Below, piece by piece: positions 1 through 7,668 of a DNA stretch of 64,000 nucleotides. Source of the DNA: Actinophytocola sp963840275. Lineage in GTDB: Bacteria; Actinomycetota; Actinomycetes; Mycobacteriales; Pseudonocardiaceae. The notes beneath the pieces are model-generated. The model was not told the DNA's origin. It searched no databases and saw only the letters and a list, made by a program, of their open reading frames with translations. The position numbers and the translations under genes were made by a program. The stretch is from NCBI GenBank assembly GCA_963840275.1, contig CAWIYK010000001.1, positions 310,001 through 374,000 on the forward strand, read 5' to 3'. Every line of letters starts with the position of its first letter. Within the stretch, counting starts at the first letter, position 1.

Positions 1-236
1 ACACTGATCAGGCCGGAGGTCGGCAGCGCGGCCAGGTTCTGCAGGTCGCCGAGGTCGAAGAGGTCTTCCGGCTGCGGCAGCGACGGGATGACGGCCTCCG
101 CCTCGTCGACGCCGGACGCGGCGCCCGCCCAGGTCACGCCGGCGGCGAGCGTGGGCGCCGCCAGCAGGTAGCCGAGGAAGCGGCGGCGGTTGGGGTTGTC
201 TGACGAGTCGTCGGGCGAACGACGGTGTTCTGCCAT
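1..236 (-). CDS. Exported molybdopterin hydroxylase large subunit, N-terminal part only
   Basis: The gene runs off the left edge, so only about 78 codons are visible. The start is an ATG behind a GAGGAC ribosome site. The N-terminus carries a twin-arginine-like signal (NRRRFLGYL followed by an Ala/Leu-rich core), then PSLPQPEDLFDLGDLQ and LPTSGLISV. That opening is typical of the large subunit of isoquinoline 1-oxidoreductase or aldehyde/xanthine dehydrogenase-type enzymes, which hydroxylate heterocycles or aldehydes with a Mo-pterin cofactor and need a small 2Fe-2S subunit. Both the catalytic domain and the partner gene lie outside the window, so the substrate cannot be called. The PucR regulator upstream on the same strand fits a purine or heterocycle context, which is an inference. 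Confidence 0.7.
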   Translation of the reverse strand, partial: MAEHRRSPDDSSDNPNRRRFLGYLLAAPTLAAGVTWAGAASGVDEAEAVIPSLPQPEDLFDLGDLQNLAALPTSGLIS

Positions 237-383
237 GGGGTCCTCGCAGGGCGGCACGCTGAGTGGCTAATCGGTGGCGGTACGGAGCAGTCGAGCCGGA
301 GTGTGTCACGCCACACCCGCCACGAGAAGGAACGCCATGCCTACATTTGGGCTACTCCGGCTGTGCACACTGCATAAGGAGGG

Positions 384-1625
384 TCAGGCGAGCGGACCGG
401 GCGGCAGCAGCCACGACGCGCGCAGCGCCAGCGACAGCTCCAGGTGCGCGCTCGTGTCGGAGAGGTCCAGCCCGGTGGCGGTCTCGATGCGGCGCAGCCG
501 GTTGATGACCGTGTTGCGGTGGCAGTGGACGGTGTTCGCCGTCTGGTTGATCGAGCTGCCGGTCGCGAGCCACGCGTTCAGGGTGTCGAGCAGCAGCCTG
601 CGCTCGGCCAGCGGGATCCTCAGCAGCGCGCCGAGGCTGCGGTGGATCAGCGCCTCCGCCAGGTCCGGCGAGCTGAGCAGCAGCGCCTCCGGCAGCCGCT
701 CGGCGAGTGCCGCGACCTCGACCCGGCCGGGCGGCACGGTGTTGCGGGCGAGCACGGCCTGCCGGTAGGCGATGTCGACATCGGCGAGGCCACGGACGGT
801 CATCGACAGCCCGGCCGGCGCCGTCGGCTTGTCCCGCAGGACCGCGAGCACCGTGTCGAGCGCGCTCTCGCCGACCGCGACCAGCCCGACGAGCGTGTTC
901 GTGCGGACCTGCCACACCGACGTCACGCCCTCCTCGGCCAGCCGGCACTCGAGCCCGTCGCCGGCGTGCCCGTGCCCGTGGCAGGAGTCGACGTCGATCG
1001 CGGCGACCGCGTACGGTCCGTCGAGCGGCACGCCGATGCTGTGCGCCGCCTGGTGGGCGAACGCCGGGTCCTTCGCGCGGCCGTGGAGCAGGCCCTCCCA
1101 CAGCGTGGCGCGACGCTGCTCGTCGACGCGCACCAGCTCGCGTTCCGTCGCGTGGTAGGCGGTCGCCACCTGCGCCGAGGTCTCGTCGACGACCGCCCAC
1201 ACCCAGGACGCCAGGTCGAGCAGCTCGTCCGGGTCGGTGCGCTCGTCGGTGCGCGCCTGGCTGATCAACGCCTCCCAGACGAGCCGGCCACCGAGCCGGA
1301 ACGACCGCAGCACGTCGTCGAGCGGCATCCGCTGCCGCGCGCGGAGCCGGCCGGTGGCGCGGGCCGCGTCGTACACCTCGTCGTCCGGGATGTCAGTGTC
1401 GCCGTCGCCGGCCGTGCGGGAGACCAGCTGCAGCACCCTGGTGAGGTTGTCGTGACAGGACTGCCAGAGGTCGTGCCGTGGCACCACGTTCACGCGGCGG
1501 TAGTTGGGGTTCTGCTCCTGGATGGTCCGCACGAGGGCGTCGGTCAGTTCCGGAACGCGCGACAACACATCCGCCACCAGGGACGTCGCGGTCCGGGTAC
1601 CGACACGGTGGGGCAACTCGGTCAT
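384..1625 (-). CDS. PucR-type helix-turn-helix transcriptional regulator
   Basis: A 413-residue cytoplasmic regulator. The last 60 residues hold the PucR C-terminal helix-turn-helix: a LLLDTLNAWL segment, then SINQTANTVHCHRNTVINRL. The middle resembles the CdaR/GGDEF-like domain of this family and the N-terminal third is all-helical. I chose the ATG giving MTELPHRV; an in-frame ATG six codons upstream would add an untypical MRCSFR. PucR proteins control purine catabolism and related pathways. The next gene on the same strand is a molybdenum hydroxylase, a plausible target about 150 bp away. There is no sign of damage. Confidence 0.88.
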   Translation of the reverse strand: MTELPHRVGTRTATSLVADVLSRVPELTDALVRTIQEQNPNYRRVNVVPRHDLWQSCHDNLTRVLQLVSRTAGDGDTDIPDDEVYDAARATGRLRARQRMPLDDVLRSFRLGGRLVWEALISQARTDERTDPDELLDLASWVWAVVDETSAQVATAYHATERELVRVDEQRRATLWEGLLHGRAKDPAFAHQAAHSIGVPLDGPYAVAAIDVDSCHGHGHAGDGLECRLAEEGVTSVWQVRTNTLVGLVAVGESALDTVLAVLRDKPTAPAGLSMTVRGLADVDIAYRQAVLARNTVPPGRVEVAALAERLPEALLLSSPDLAEALIHRSLGALLRIPLAERRLLLDTLNAWLATGSSINQTANTVHCHRNTVINRLRRIETATGLDLSDTSAHLELSLALRASWLLPPGPLA

Positions 1626-1655
1626 CCGGAAAGAGCATCGCACACGGCGGGCCGC

Positions 1656-2501
1656 TCAGGCGTCCCCTCGGACCGCGCGGATCACCGCCGCCATGTCGTC
1701 GTCCTGGTCGCCGGCCGAGGCGAACAGGTCCTCCAGCGCGTGCATCAACCCGTCGGCGACGCCGGCCTCCGCCATCGCCGCGCGGATCAGGCCCGCGTCC
1801 TTCGTCGCGCCGCCGAGCGCGAACGCGGGCGTGAAGTCGCCCGCGATCATGGCCTTGCCCTTGGTCTGCGCGTACGCCGAGTCCAGCGGCCCGCCCGCGA
1901 CGAGGTCGAGGAACCGCTGCGGGTCGAGGCCGAGCCGGTCCGCGAGCGCGACGCTCTGGGCGGTCCCGCCGACGACCGACAGCACCCACGCGTTGGCGAC
2001 GAGCTTCAGCCGGTGCCCGTCGCCGGGCCGCTCGCTCACCCACACGGTCTTCGCGCCGATGGCGTCCAGCGCGGGCGCCGCCGCCTCCCGCGCCGACTCC
2101 GGCCCGGCCGCGACCACCGTCAGCTGGCCGTTCTCCGCCGGCTGGCGGGTACCGAGCACCGGCGCGTCGACGTACGCGATGCCGTGTTGTGCCGCGAGGT
2201 CGGCGAGCCGGTCGGTGGCGGCCAGGCCGACGGTGCTCGTCTGCAGCCAGACGGCGTCGGGTCGGCAGGCGGGCAGCGCGGCGGTCATCACCGACGTCAC
2301 CGCCTCGTCGTCGAACAGCATGGTGACCACGATGTCCTTGCCGGCGACCGCGTCGGCCGCGACGGCGGCGACCGGCAGGCCGACCGCGCGGGCCTTGTCG
2401 GCGGAGCGGTTCCACACGGTCACGTCGAGCCCGGCGCGCGCGAGGCTGTGTGCCATCCCGGCGCCCATCAGTCCCGTGCCGAGCACGGCAACAGTCGTCA
2501 T
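1656..2501 (-). CDS. NAD(P)-dependent beta-hydroxyacid dehydrogenase (3-hydroxyisobutyrate dehydrogenase family)
   Basis: 281 residues, the usual length for this family. Residues 8-17 form the Rossmann motif GTGLMGAGMA. A DAPVLGTRQPAENGQ segment corresponds to the substrate-binding signature, and KLVANAW carries the expected catalytic Lys followed by Asn. Members oxidise short beta-hydroxyacids or reduce small aldehydes and imines; the substrate cannot be told from sequence. It lies 30 bp upstream of the PucR gene on the same strand, so the two may be cotranscribed. Confidence 0.88.
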   Translation of the reverse strand: MTTVAVLGTGLMGAGMAHSLARAGLDVTVWNRSADKARAVGLPVAAVAADAVAGKDIVVTMLFDDEAVTSVMTAALPACRPDAVWLQTSTVGLAATDRLADLAAQHGIAYVDAPVLGTRQPAENGQLTVVAAGPESAREAAAPALDAIGAKTVWVSERPGDGHRLKLVANAWVLSVVGGTAQSVALADRLGLDPQRFLDLVAGGPLDSAYAQTKGKAMIAGDFTPAFALGGATKDAGLIRAAMAEAGVADGLMHALEDLFASAGDQDDDMAAVIRAVRGDA

Positions 2502-2536
2502 GACAGGTCAACCTAGCCCGAGCCGGCGGGCGAAGA

Positions 2537-2572
2537 GAGACGGCAGGTCCCGGGCGGGGGACCTGCCGTCTC
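2537..2572 (-). terminator. Hairpin terminator behind the DUF3072 gene
   Basis: A perfect 15-bp stem (arm GAGACGGCAGGTCCC) with a 6-base GC-rich loop. It lies about 85 bp downstream of the DUF3072 stop codon and upstream of the dehydrogenase start, so it probably ends the DUF3072 transcript. There is no long T-run, as is usual in actinomycetes. Confidence 0.7.
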
Positions 2573-2656
2573 AGTTGGACCCGATCAACCCAACCGAGTC
2601 ACGGTCAGCGTAAAGGTGGCACCCCGGATCGACCATCCGCGAATGTGCGCCACGGC

Positions 2657-2857
2657 TCATGGCGCGCCGCGGCCCGTGCGTTCCTGCAGCTCGTCGATCA
2701 GTTGGGACGCCTCGACCTTCGACAGCTTCGCCGGCACCTCGGCGCCCGCCTCCTGCGCCAACGTGTGCAGGTACGACTCCTGGGGCCCGGTCATCGGCTC
2801 GTCGCCCGTCACCCAGTCCTCCGGGGCCTTCTCCGGGTTGGTCCGCGGGTTCGTCAT
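2657..2857 (-). CDS. DUF3072 domain protein
   Basis: A 66-residue acidic protein starting MTNPRTNPEK. The segment MTGPQESYLHTLAQEAG, then KLSKVEASQLIDELQERTGRG, is the DUF3072 signature. Its function is unknown; the domain is common in actinobacteria as a small stand-alone protein. I preferred this ATG over one 19 codons upstream because a strong GAGGAGA site sits directly before it and family members start here. It is divergent from the L,D-transpeptidase gene with about 250 bp between the starts. Confidence 0.85.
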   Translation of the reverse strand: MTNPRTNPEKAPEDWVTGDEPMTGPQESYLHTLAQEAGAEVPAKLSKVEASQLIDELQERTGRGAP

Positions 2858-3111
2858 CGTGTCTCCTCGGGTCAGGACCTCGAACTCGTGTTCGAGCATT
2901 ACCAACCGCGGCAAGGGTCAAACCTCCGGTCACTCGATCAGCGGTCGCCGACTTGTCACGACGTGCACCCAACCCGCCCGGGCCGCCGTGGATCTTGCCA
3001 CGTTGTAACTTTACCGATCATGTGATGGTTGGGTAACTCTCCGCAGTGGTACTCCGTGTGAGCAGCACCGAACACGAGCCCGCCGGAGGCGGGCAGATGG
3101 GAGGTCTGATC

Positions 3112-3558
3112 ATGGGGAAGCTGCGGAAGATGTTGGGCGTCGTCGCTGGTTCGGCGGCGCTGGGGACGGCTGCGATGATGGCTCTTCCGGCCACCGCGCA
3201 GGCGAGTCCCGCACCGTGTAGCGCTCAGGCCGACGCGTGTATCGACCTGAGTGGTAACGCGTCGTGGTTGATGCAGAACGGGGTCGTGACCTACGGCGCC
3301 GTGCCGATCACCTCGGGCAAGCCGGGCTTTGAGACACCGCCGGGCACGTTCCAGGTGACGTACAAGGACATCGACCACTGGAGCAACGCCTACAACGCTC
3401 CGATGCCGTACTCGGTGTTCTTCACGACCAGCGGTATCGCCTTCCACGAAGGCAGTCTGACCGCGCAGTCGCACGGCTGCATCCACCTCTCGCCGGAGGC
3501 GGCGCAGATGTTCTACAACACGCTGTCGCCGGGTGACGTCGTGGAGGTCGTCAGCTAG
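3112..3558 (+). CDS. Secreted L,D-transpeptidase (YkuD domain)
   Basis: 148 residues with a signal peptide (KLRK, an Ala/Gly/Met hydrophobic core, AxA near residue 31), followed by a minimal YkuD domain. His112 and the SHGCIHLS block (Ser120, His121, Cys123) form the L,D-transpeptidase active site that makes 3-3 crosslinks in peptidoglycan or attaches proteins to it. There is no extra Ig-like or LysM domain, so this is a short single-domain enzyme. Two Cys early in the mature protein (36 and 43) may form a disulfide. The ATG follows GGGAGG by about ten bases; upstream in-frame starts lack this. A terminator follows directly. Confidence 0.92.
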   Translation: MGKLRKMLGVVAGSAALGTAAMMALPATAQASPAPCSAQADACIDLSGNASWLMQNGVVTYGAVPITSGKPGFETPPGTFQVTYKDIDHWSNAYNAPMPYSVFFTTSGIAFHEGSLTAQSHGCIHLSPEAAQMFYNTLSPGDVVEVVS

Positions 3559-3570
3559 ACCGTGATAGGG

Positions 3571-3598
3571 GAAAGGGGCCGAGCGATCGGCCCCTTTC
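3571..3598 (+). terminator. Terminator of the L,D-transpeptidase gene
   Basis: GAAAGGGGCCGA pairs with TCGGCCCCTTTC around a GCGA tetraloop, giving a 12-bp stem 12 bases after the stop codon and ending in a short TTTC stretch. Confidence 0.85.
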
Positions 3599-3647
3599 TC
3601 GAGTCCGACTCGACCCGTCGTCGAGTGTGCGGCCCAACCCTGACCGC

Positions 3648-4895
3648 ATGAGAGTTCTGGTTCTCGGTTGCACCGCGGCGACTTCCTGGGGGCGGGACCA
3701 GCTGACTCGGCTGGCCGTGCAGGCCCGGTCCCGCGGAATCACACTGATCGGCGCGGACACGGCCGACAAGCTGGCCGCCGCGCATCCCGACGAGCTGGCG
3801 TCCGTCGACGAGACGGTCGAGCTGGACGTGCGCGACCCGGCGGCGTGCCGCGCGTGGGCGCGGACGGCCACCGGCATCGACGCCGTCATGACCGTCCACG
3901 AGCTGTCCGTGCTGTGCACCGCGGTGGTCGCCGCCGAGCTGGGGCTGCCCGGCAACGACCCGGACGTGATCACCGGCATCCGCACCAAGGACGTGTGCCG
4001 CGAACGCTTGCGCGAGTCCGGTTTCCGCCAGCCGGTCACCGCCGTGTGCCGGACGCGGGCCGACGCGGCGGAGTTCATGCGCGCCAACGCGGGCCCGTGG
4101 GTCGTCAAGCCCCGCGACGGCCTCGGCAGCAGTGGCGTGTCCCTGCTGCGGGACGTCGGCGACCTGCCGGCGGCGATGGCGACGCTGGCGAACGTCGCCG
4201 CGTCGCTCGGCAAGTTCGGCGGCGCGTCGAAGTCCGACGCGTTCCTGATCGAGACGTTCGTCGACGGCCCCGAGTTCTCGGCGGAGGGGGTCGTGCTGGG
4301 TGGCGCGCCGCAGGTGCTCGCCCTCACCAGCAAGAAGACCAACGACCGGTTCATCGAGACCGGCCACCGGGTGCCGGCGCTGCTCGACGGGGCCGCGACC
4401 GTGCTCGCGACCGAGACCGTCGAGAAGGGCGTCGCGGCGGCCGGCGTCACGCACGGCGTGTTCCATGTGGAGTTCTGGCTGACCGACGACGGCGTCGTGC
4501 TCGGCGAGGTGCACGCTCGGCAGGGCGGGGACTACATCCACGCGCTCGTCGAGCACAGCCGGCCGGGCCTCGAGCTGTACGGCCTGCTGCTGGACGACCT
4601 CCTCGGCCGCCCGACGGCGCCGGTGCCGCCGCAGACCCGCGCCGCCGGCTCGGAGTTCCTGCTGCTGCCACCGGGCCGGCTGCACGCCGTCGCCGGCTGG
4701 CAGGAGATCGTCGACCACCCACGCACCCTCGCGGCCGACCTGCTCGTCGGCCCCGGCGCCACCCTCGGTCCCATCGCCGACTCCCTCGACCGCCACGGCG
4801 TCATCGCCGCCGGCGCGGACGCGCTCCCCGCGGTCGACGAGGCACTCGGCGACCTCACGTCCCGCCTGGTGGTGGACATCGACCGCGCCGCGTGA
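3648..4895 (+). CDS. ATP-grasp superfamily enzyme
   Basis: 415 residues starting MRVLVLGCTAATSWGRDQL. The N-terminal third is a Rossmann-like pre-ATP-grasp domain. WVVKPRDGLGSSGVSLL is the ATP-binding glycine-rich loop with its Lys. FVDGPEFSAEGVV and, near residue 290, FHVEFWL with GEVHARQGGD supply the acidic and Arg/Asn-type residues that hold Mg-ATP. The family ligates a carboxylate to an amine or thiol through an acyl phosphate. No NRPS, peptide or amino-acid partner gene is adjacent, so acceptor and donor are unknown. It may be a dipeptide or small-metabolite ligase. Confidence 0.85.
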   Translation: MRVLVLGCTAATSWGRDQLTRLAVQARSRGITLIGADTADKLAAAHPDELASVDETVELDVRDPAACRAWARTATGIDAVMTVHELSVLCTAVVAAELGLPGNDPDVITGIRTKDVCRERLRESGFRQPVTAVCRTRADAAEFMRANAGPWVVKPRDGLGSSGVSLLRDVGDLPAAMATLANVAASLGKFGGASKSDAFLIETFVDGPEFSAEGVVLGGAPQVLALTSKKTNDRFIETGHRVPALLDGAATVLATETVEKGVAAAGVTHGVFHVEFWLTDDGVVLGEVHARQGGDYIHALVEHSRPGLELYGLLLDDLLGRPTAPVPPQTRAAGSEFLLLPPGRLHAVAGWQEIVDHPRTLAADLLVGPGATLGPIADSLDRHGVIAAGADALPAVDEALGDLTSRLVVDIDRAA

Positions 4896-4983
4896 GCTGA
4901 CTGGCCAGATTGCTGGCGCGACTGCGCTGTCGGTTGGATGAGGTGGATGTGACTGCAGCTGTAACTGCGCAATCATCGGGGGT

Positions 4984-5511
4984 GTGGAGATCACTACGTG
5001 GTACCTCGAGCAGCACTCGGTCGCCGAGCTGCGGCCGGCCGCGCCGGCGCCCGTGACGATCACGCGCGCCGAGGTGGTGAGTCCCGAGCTCAACCGGTTC
5101 CTCTACACCGCGGTCGGCGGTGACTGGCACTGGGTCGACCGCCTCGGTTGGACGTGGCGGCAGTGGCACGACTGGCTGGACCGGCCCGGTGTGGAGACGT
5201 GGGTCGCGTACCTCAGCGGTACGCCCGCGGGCTACGTCGAGCTGGACGGCACGGTCGACGGCGAGGTCGAGGTCGCGTACTTCGGGCTGCTGCCGGCGTT
5301 CGTCGGCAGGGGGATCGGCGGCCATCTGCTGACGACGGGCCTGCGTCGCGCGTGGGAGCTGGCCACCCGCCGCGTGTGGTTGCACACGTGCTCACTGGAC
5401 GGCCCGGTCGCCCGCGCGAACTACGAGGCACGCGGGATGTCGTTGTACCGCACGGAAACCACGGACGAGGACGTGCTCGCGACACCGGGCCCGTGGCCCG
5501 GCGCCCACTAG
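4984..5511 (+). CDS. GNAT family N-acetyltransferase
   Basis: 175 residues starting at GTG. GLLPAFVGRGIGGHLL is the acetyl-CoA pyrophosphate loop (motif A), preceded by the EVEVAYF strand and followed by a LHTCSLDGPVARANYEARGM segment where GNAT enzymes close around CoA. Many Trp residues sit at positions 48-75. The substrate is unknown. Its stop codon shares the four bases CTAG with the stop of the convergent SMP-30 gene. Confidence 0.88.
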   Translation: MEITTWYLEQHSVAELRPAAPAPVTITRAEVVSPELNRFLYTAVGGDWHWVDRLGWTWRQWHDWLDRPGVETWVAYLSGTPAGYVELDGTVDGEVEVAYFGLLPAFVGRGIGGHLLTTGLRRAWELATRRVWLHTCSLDGPVARANYEARGMSLYRTETTDEDVLATPGPWPGAH

Positions 5512-6413
5512 CCGGGGTACCGCGCGCCGGTGAACGTCACCCGCAGCGTGTACAGCGACCCGCCCGCCGTGACGAACAGGTCGTTGCGCTTGCGGCCGCC
5601 GAACGTGAGGTTGGAGACCGACTCCGGCAGCAGCAGCTTGCCGAGCAGTGTGCCGTCCGGGTGGAAGCAGTGCACGCCGTCCCACGCGGCGGCCCACACG
5701 CGCCCCGCGTCGTCTAGGCGGATGCCGTCGAAGCGGCCGAAGTCGCACTCCGCGAAGATCTCGCCGCCCTTGAGGCTGCCGTCGGCCAGCACGTCGAACA
5801 CCCTGATATGGCTCGGTTCCTGCCGGGTGTCCACAATGAACAGCCGCTGCTCGTCCGGCGAGAACGCCAACCCGTTGGGGCGGCAGAAGTCCGTGGCGAC
5901 CGCGGTCACCGCGCCGTCGGGGTCGACGCGGTACACGTGGCAGGCGCCGATCTCGCTGTCGGCCCGGTTGCCCTCGTAGTCGTCGTCGATGCCGTACGCC
6001 GGGTCGGTGAACCAGACCGAGCCGTCCGCGCGGACGACGACATCGTTGGGACTGTTGAGAAGTCTGCCGTCGTAGTGGGTGGCCAGCACGGTGACCGTGC
6101 CGTCGTGCTCGGTGCGGGTCACGCGCCGGGCACCCTGCTCGCACGTGACGAGCCTGCCCTGCCGGTCGATCGTGTTCCCGTTGGCGTAGCCGGAGTTCTC
6201 CCGGAACACGCCGACCGCGCCGGTGGTCTCGTCCCACCGCAGCAGCCGCTCGTTCGGGATGTCGCTCCACACGAGGTAGCGGCCGGCGGGGAACCACACC
6301 GGGCCCTCGGACTTGCGGGCGCCGTCGTGCAGCCGCCGGACGACGAAGTCGCCGTCGAGGCGGGCGAACCGCTGGTCGACGAGCTTGAAGTCGGCCGGGA
6401 TGGTGTTCAGCAT
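5508..6413 (-). CDS. SMP-30/gluconolactonase/LRE family protein
   Basis: 301 residues forming a six-bladed beta-propeller of the senescence marker protein-30 family. Visible signatures are EGPVWFPAGRYLVWSDIPNE (metal ligand Glu), LLNSPNDVVVRADGSVWFTD, RPNGLAFSPDE and FDGIRLDDAGRVW. These enzymes use one divalent metal to hydrolyse sugar lactones or related esters. There is no signal peptide, so it is probably cytosolic. It is divergent from an Lrp/AsnC-type regulator with only 35 bp between the starts, which suggests it is that regulator's target. Confidence 0.88.
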   Translation of the reverse strand: MLNTIPADFKLVDQRFARLDGDFVVRRLHDGARKSEGPVWFPAGRYLVWSDIPNERLLRWDETTGAVGVFRENSGYANGNTIDRQGRLVTCEQGARRVTRTEHDGTVTVLATHYDGRLLNSPNDVVVRADGSVWFTDPAYGIDDDYEGNRADSEIGACHVYRVDPDGAVTAVATDFCRPNGLAFSPDEQRLFIVDTRQEPSHIRVFDVLADGSLKGGEIFAECDFGRFDGIRLDDAGRVWAAAWDGVHCFHPDGTLLGKLLLPESVSNLTFGGRKRNDLFVTAGGSLYTLRVTFTGARYPG

Positions 6414-6423
6414 GAACCCGATA

Positions 6424-6439
6424 GTACAGAATCCAGTAC
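6424..6439. promoter_or_regulatory. Candidate Lrp-type operator between SMP-30 gene and regulator
   Basis: GTACAGAATCCAGTAC is a dyad: both ends are GTAC and 12 of 16 positions are symmetric around a central AT. It fills most of the 35-bp gap between the divergent starts, the usual place for an autoregulating Lrp-family site. Assignment to the neighbouring regulator is an inference. Confidence 0.5.
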
Positions 6440-6448
6440 GGTGAAACA

Positions 6449-6913
6449 GTGGATGAGACAGATCAGATCCTGTTGACCGCGCTTCGGCAGGACGCGACGC
6501 AGTCCTACGCGGCCCTCGGCAAGGCCGTCGGCCTCTCGGCGGGCGCCGCGCACGAGCGGGTGCGCAAGCTGCGGGAGCGGGGGGTCATCCGCCGCACCAC
6601 CATCGACGTCGACCCGGTCGCGGTCGGCCGGCCGGTGCTGGCGTTCGTGATGATCGAGGCCGGCGCCTGGATGGGCGACGAGCCGACCCGCGCGGCCCTG
6701 GCGGGGATTCCCGAGCTGGAGGAGGCGCACATCGTCGCGGGCTCGGCCTCGGTGCTGGTGAAGATCCGCACCGGGACGACCGAGCAGCTGCAGGACGTGC
6801 TGCGCCGCGTGTTCGAGATCGACGGCGTGACCGGCACACAGACGATCGTGGTCCTGGAGACCGTCTTCGAAGGGGCCGGCGGGACCGAGGTCCCACCGGC
6901 CCCGGCGGGCTAG
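6449..6913 (+). CDS. Lrp/AsnC family transcriptional regulator
   Basis: 154 residues. The N-terminus MDETDQILLTALRQDATQSYAALGKAVGLS is the family winged helix-turn-helix, followed by VRKLRERGVIRR. Residues 60-145 are the RAM/ligand-binding ferredoxin-like domain (LVKIRTGTTEQLQDVL, then VTGTQTIVVLE). The start is GTG. The ligand is unknown. Its divergent neighbour encodes an SMP-30-type lactonase. The 3' end overlaps the next, convergent gene by CTAG. Confidence 0.9.
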   Translation: MDETDQILLTALRQDATQSYAALGKAVGLSAGAAHERVRKLRERGVIRRTTIDVDPVAVGRPVLAFVMIEAGAWMGDEPTRAALAGIPELEEAHIVAGSASVLVKIRTGTTEQLQDVLRRVFEIDGVTGTQTIVVLETVFEGAGGTEVPPAPAG

Positions 6914-7509
6914 AAGCTGTCGCAGGTCGCCATCGCGAACGCGCCCGTCGCCGTCGCGGTCTTGACCTCCTTGCCGTCCACCGTCACCTTGCACGTCACC
7001 GTGCCGCCGGTCTCGCCGGTCGTGACCATGAGCGACCCCTCCTTGACGAGGCCCTTCGTCTTGATCTCCTTGGACCACGGCAGCGTCGCGGCCGTCTCCT
7101 GGTTGGTCGTCATCGTGTCGCCGAACGTCGTGTACGTGACGTCCACGTTCGCCGCGTCGCCGCTGATCTCGTAGACGATCACGGCCTCGCGGTTCGCCTC
7201 GTCGTTGACGTCGTCGACCGCCTTGCCGAACGCGGCCGCCCACACGACGCAGATCACGAGCCCGACGACCGACACGACGAGACCGGCGATCGCGAGGCCC
7301 TTGTTGGTGGCCCGGCCCTTGCTCGCCTTGCTGATCCCGACGGCGGAGAAGATGATCCCGAGGATCACCAGCGGCCACGCGACGAGGCCGATCACCGGGA
7401 TGAACGAGAACAGCAGCCCGATGAGGCCGAGCACGAAACCGGTGGTGCCGAGTCCGTTGCTCGGCTGCGCGGCGCGCTGCTGGGGCGGGTTGGGAGCGTA
7501 CTGGGTCAC
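6910..7509 (-). CDS. DUF4190/MmpS-like membrane protein
   Basis: 199 residues. After a Pro/Gln-rich cytosolic N-terminus come two hydrophobic segments (about residues 23-58 and 72-95) around SKASKGRATNKGLAIAGLVVSVVG, the DUF4190 pattern. The outer C-terminal half (AVIVYEISGDAANVDVTYTTFGD and onward to TCKVTVDGKEV) matches the MmpS-type transport accessory fold. In mycobacteria MmpS proteins assist MmpL exporters; no MmpL gene is adjacent here. An ACCTTTCC-complementary site (GGAAAGG) precedes the ATG. Confidence 0.8.
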   Translation of the reverse strand: MTQYAPNPPQQRAAQPSNGLGTTGFVLGLIGLLFSFIPVIGLVAWPLVILGIIFSAVGISKASKGRATNKGLAIAGLVVSVVGLVICVVWAAAFGKAVDDVNDEANREAVIVYEISGDAANVDVTYTTFGDTMTTNQETAATLPWSKEIKTKGLVKEGSLMVTTGETGGTVTCKVTVDGKEVKTATATGAFAMATCDSF

Positions 7510-7592
7510 GGAAAGGTCCTTTCAGGGAATCTGCTGCCGCGAATACAAGCAGCGAACAACTGACTGCCGCGTCGTTCGTGGGCAGCGAGGCG

Positions 7593-7610
7593 TTACGACG
7601 AAAGTCGTAA
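7593..7610. promoter_or_regulatory. Inverted repeat upstream of the two-component pair
   Basis: TTACGAC-gaaa-GTCGTAA is a perfect 7-bp inverted repeat about 60 bp before the histidine kinase start and 85 bp before the divergent DUF4190 start. The shape suits a NarL-type response regulator dimer site; the binding protein is not proven. Confidence 0.45.
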
Positions 7611-7668
7611 TCGTTGTTGGCGGAACGGCCGACAGGCCGCCGCCGGATGGTCCGTAGGCTCTCCCGGC

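Noticed and set aside
6441..6443. Alternative GTG start for the Lrp regulator
   Set aside because: It is out of frame with the family sequence; the GTG at 6449 gives the normal MDETDQILL start.
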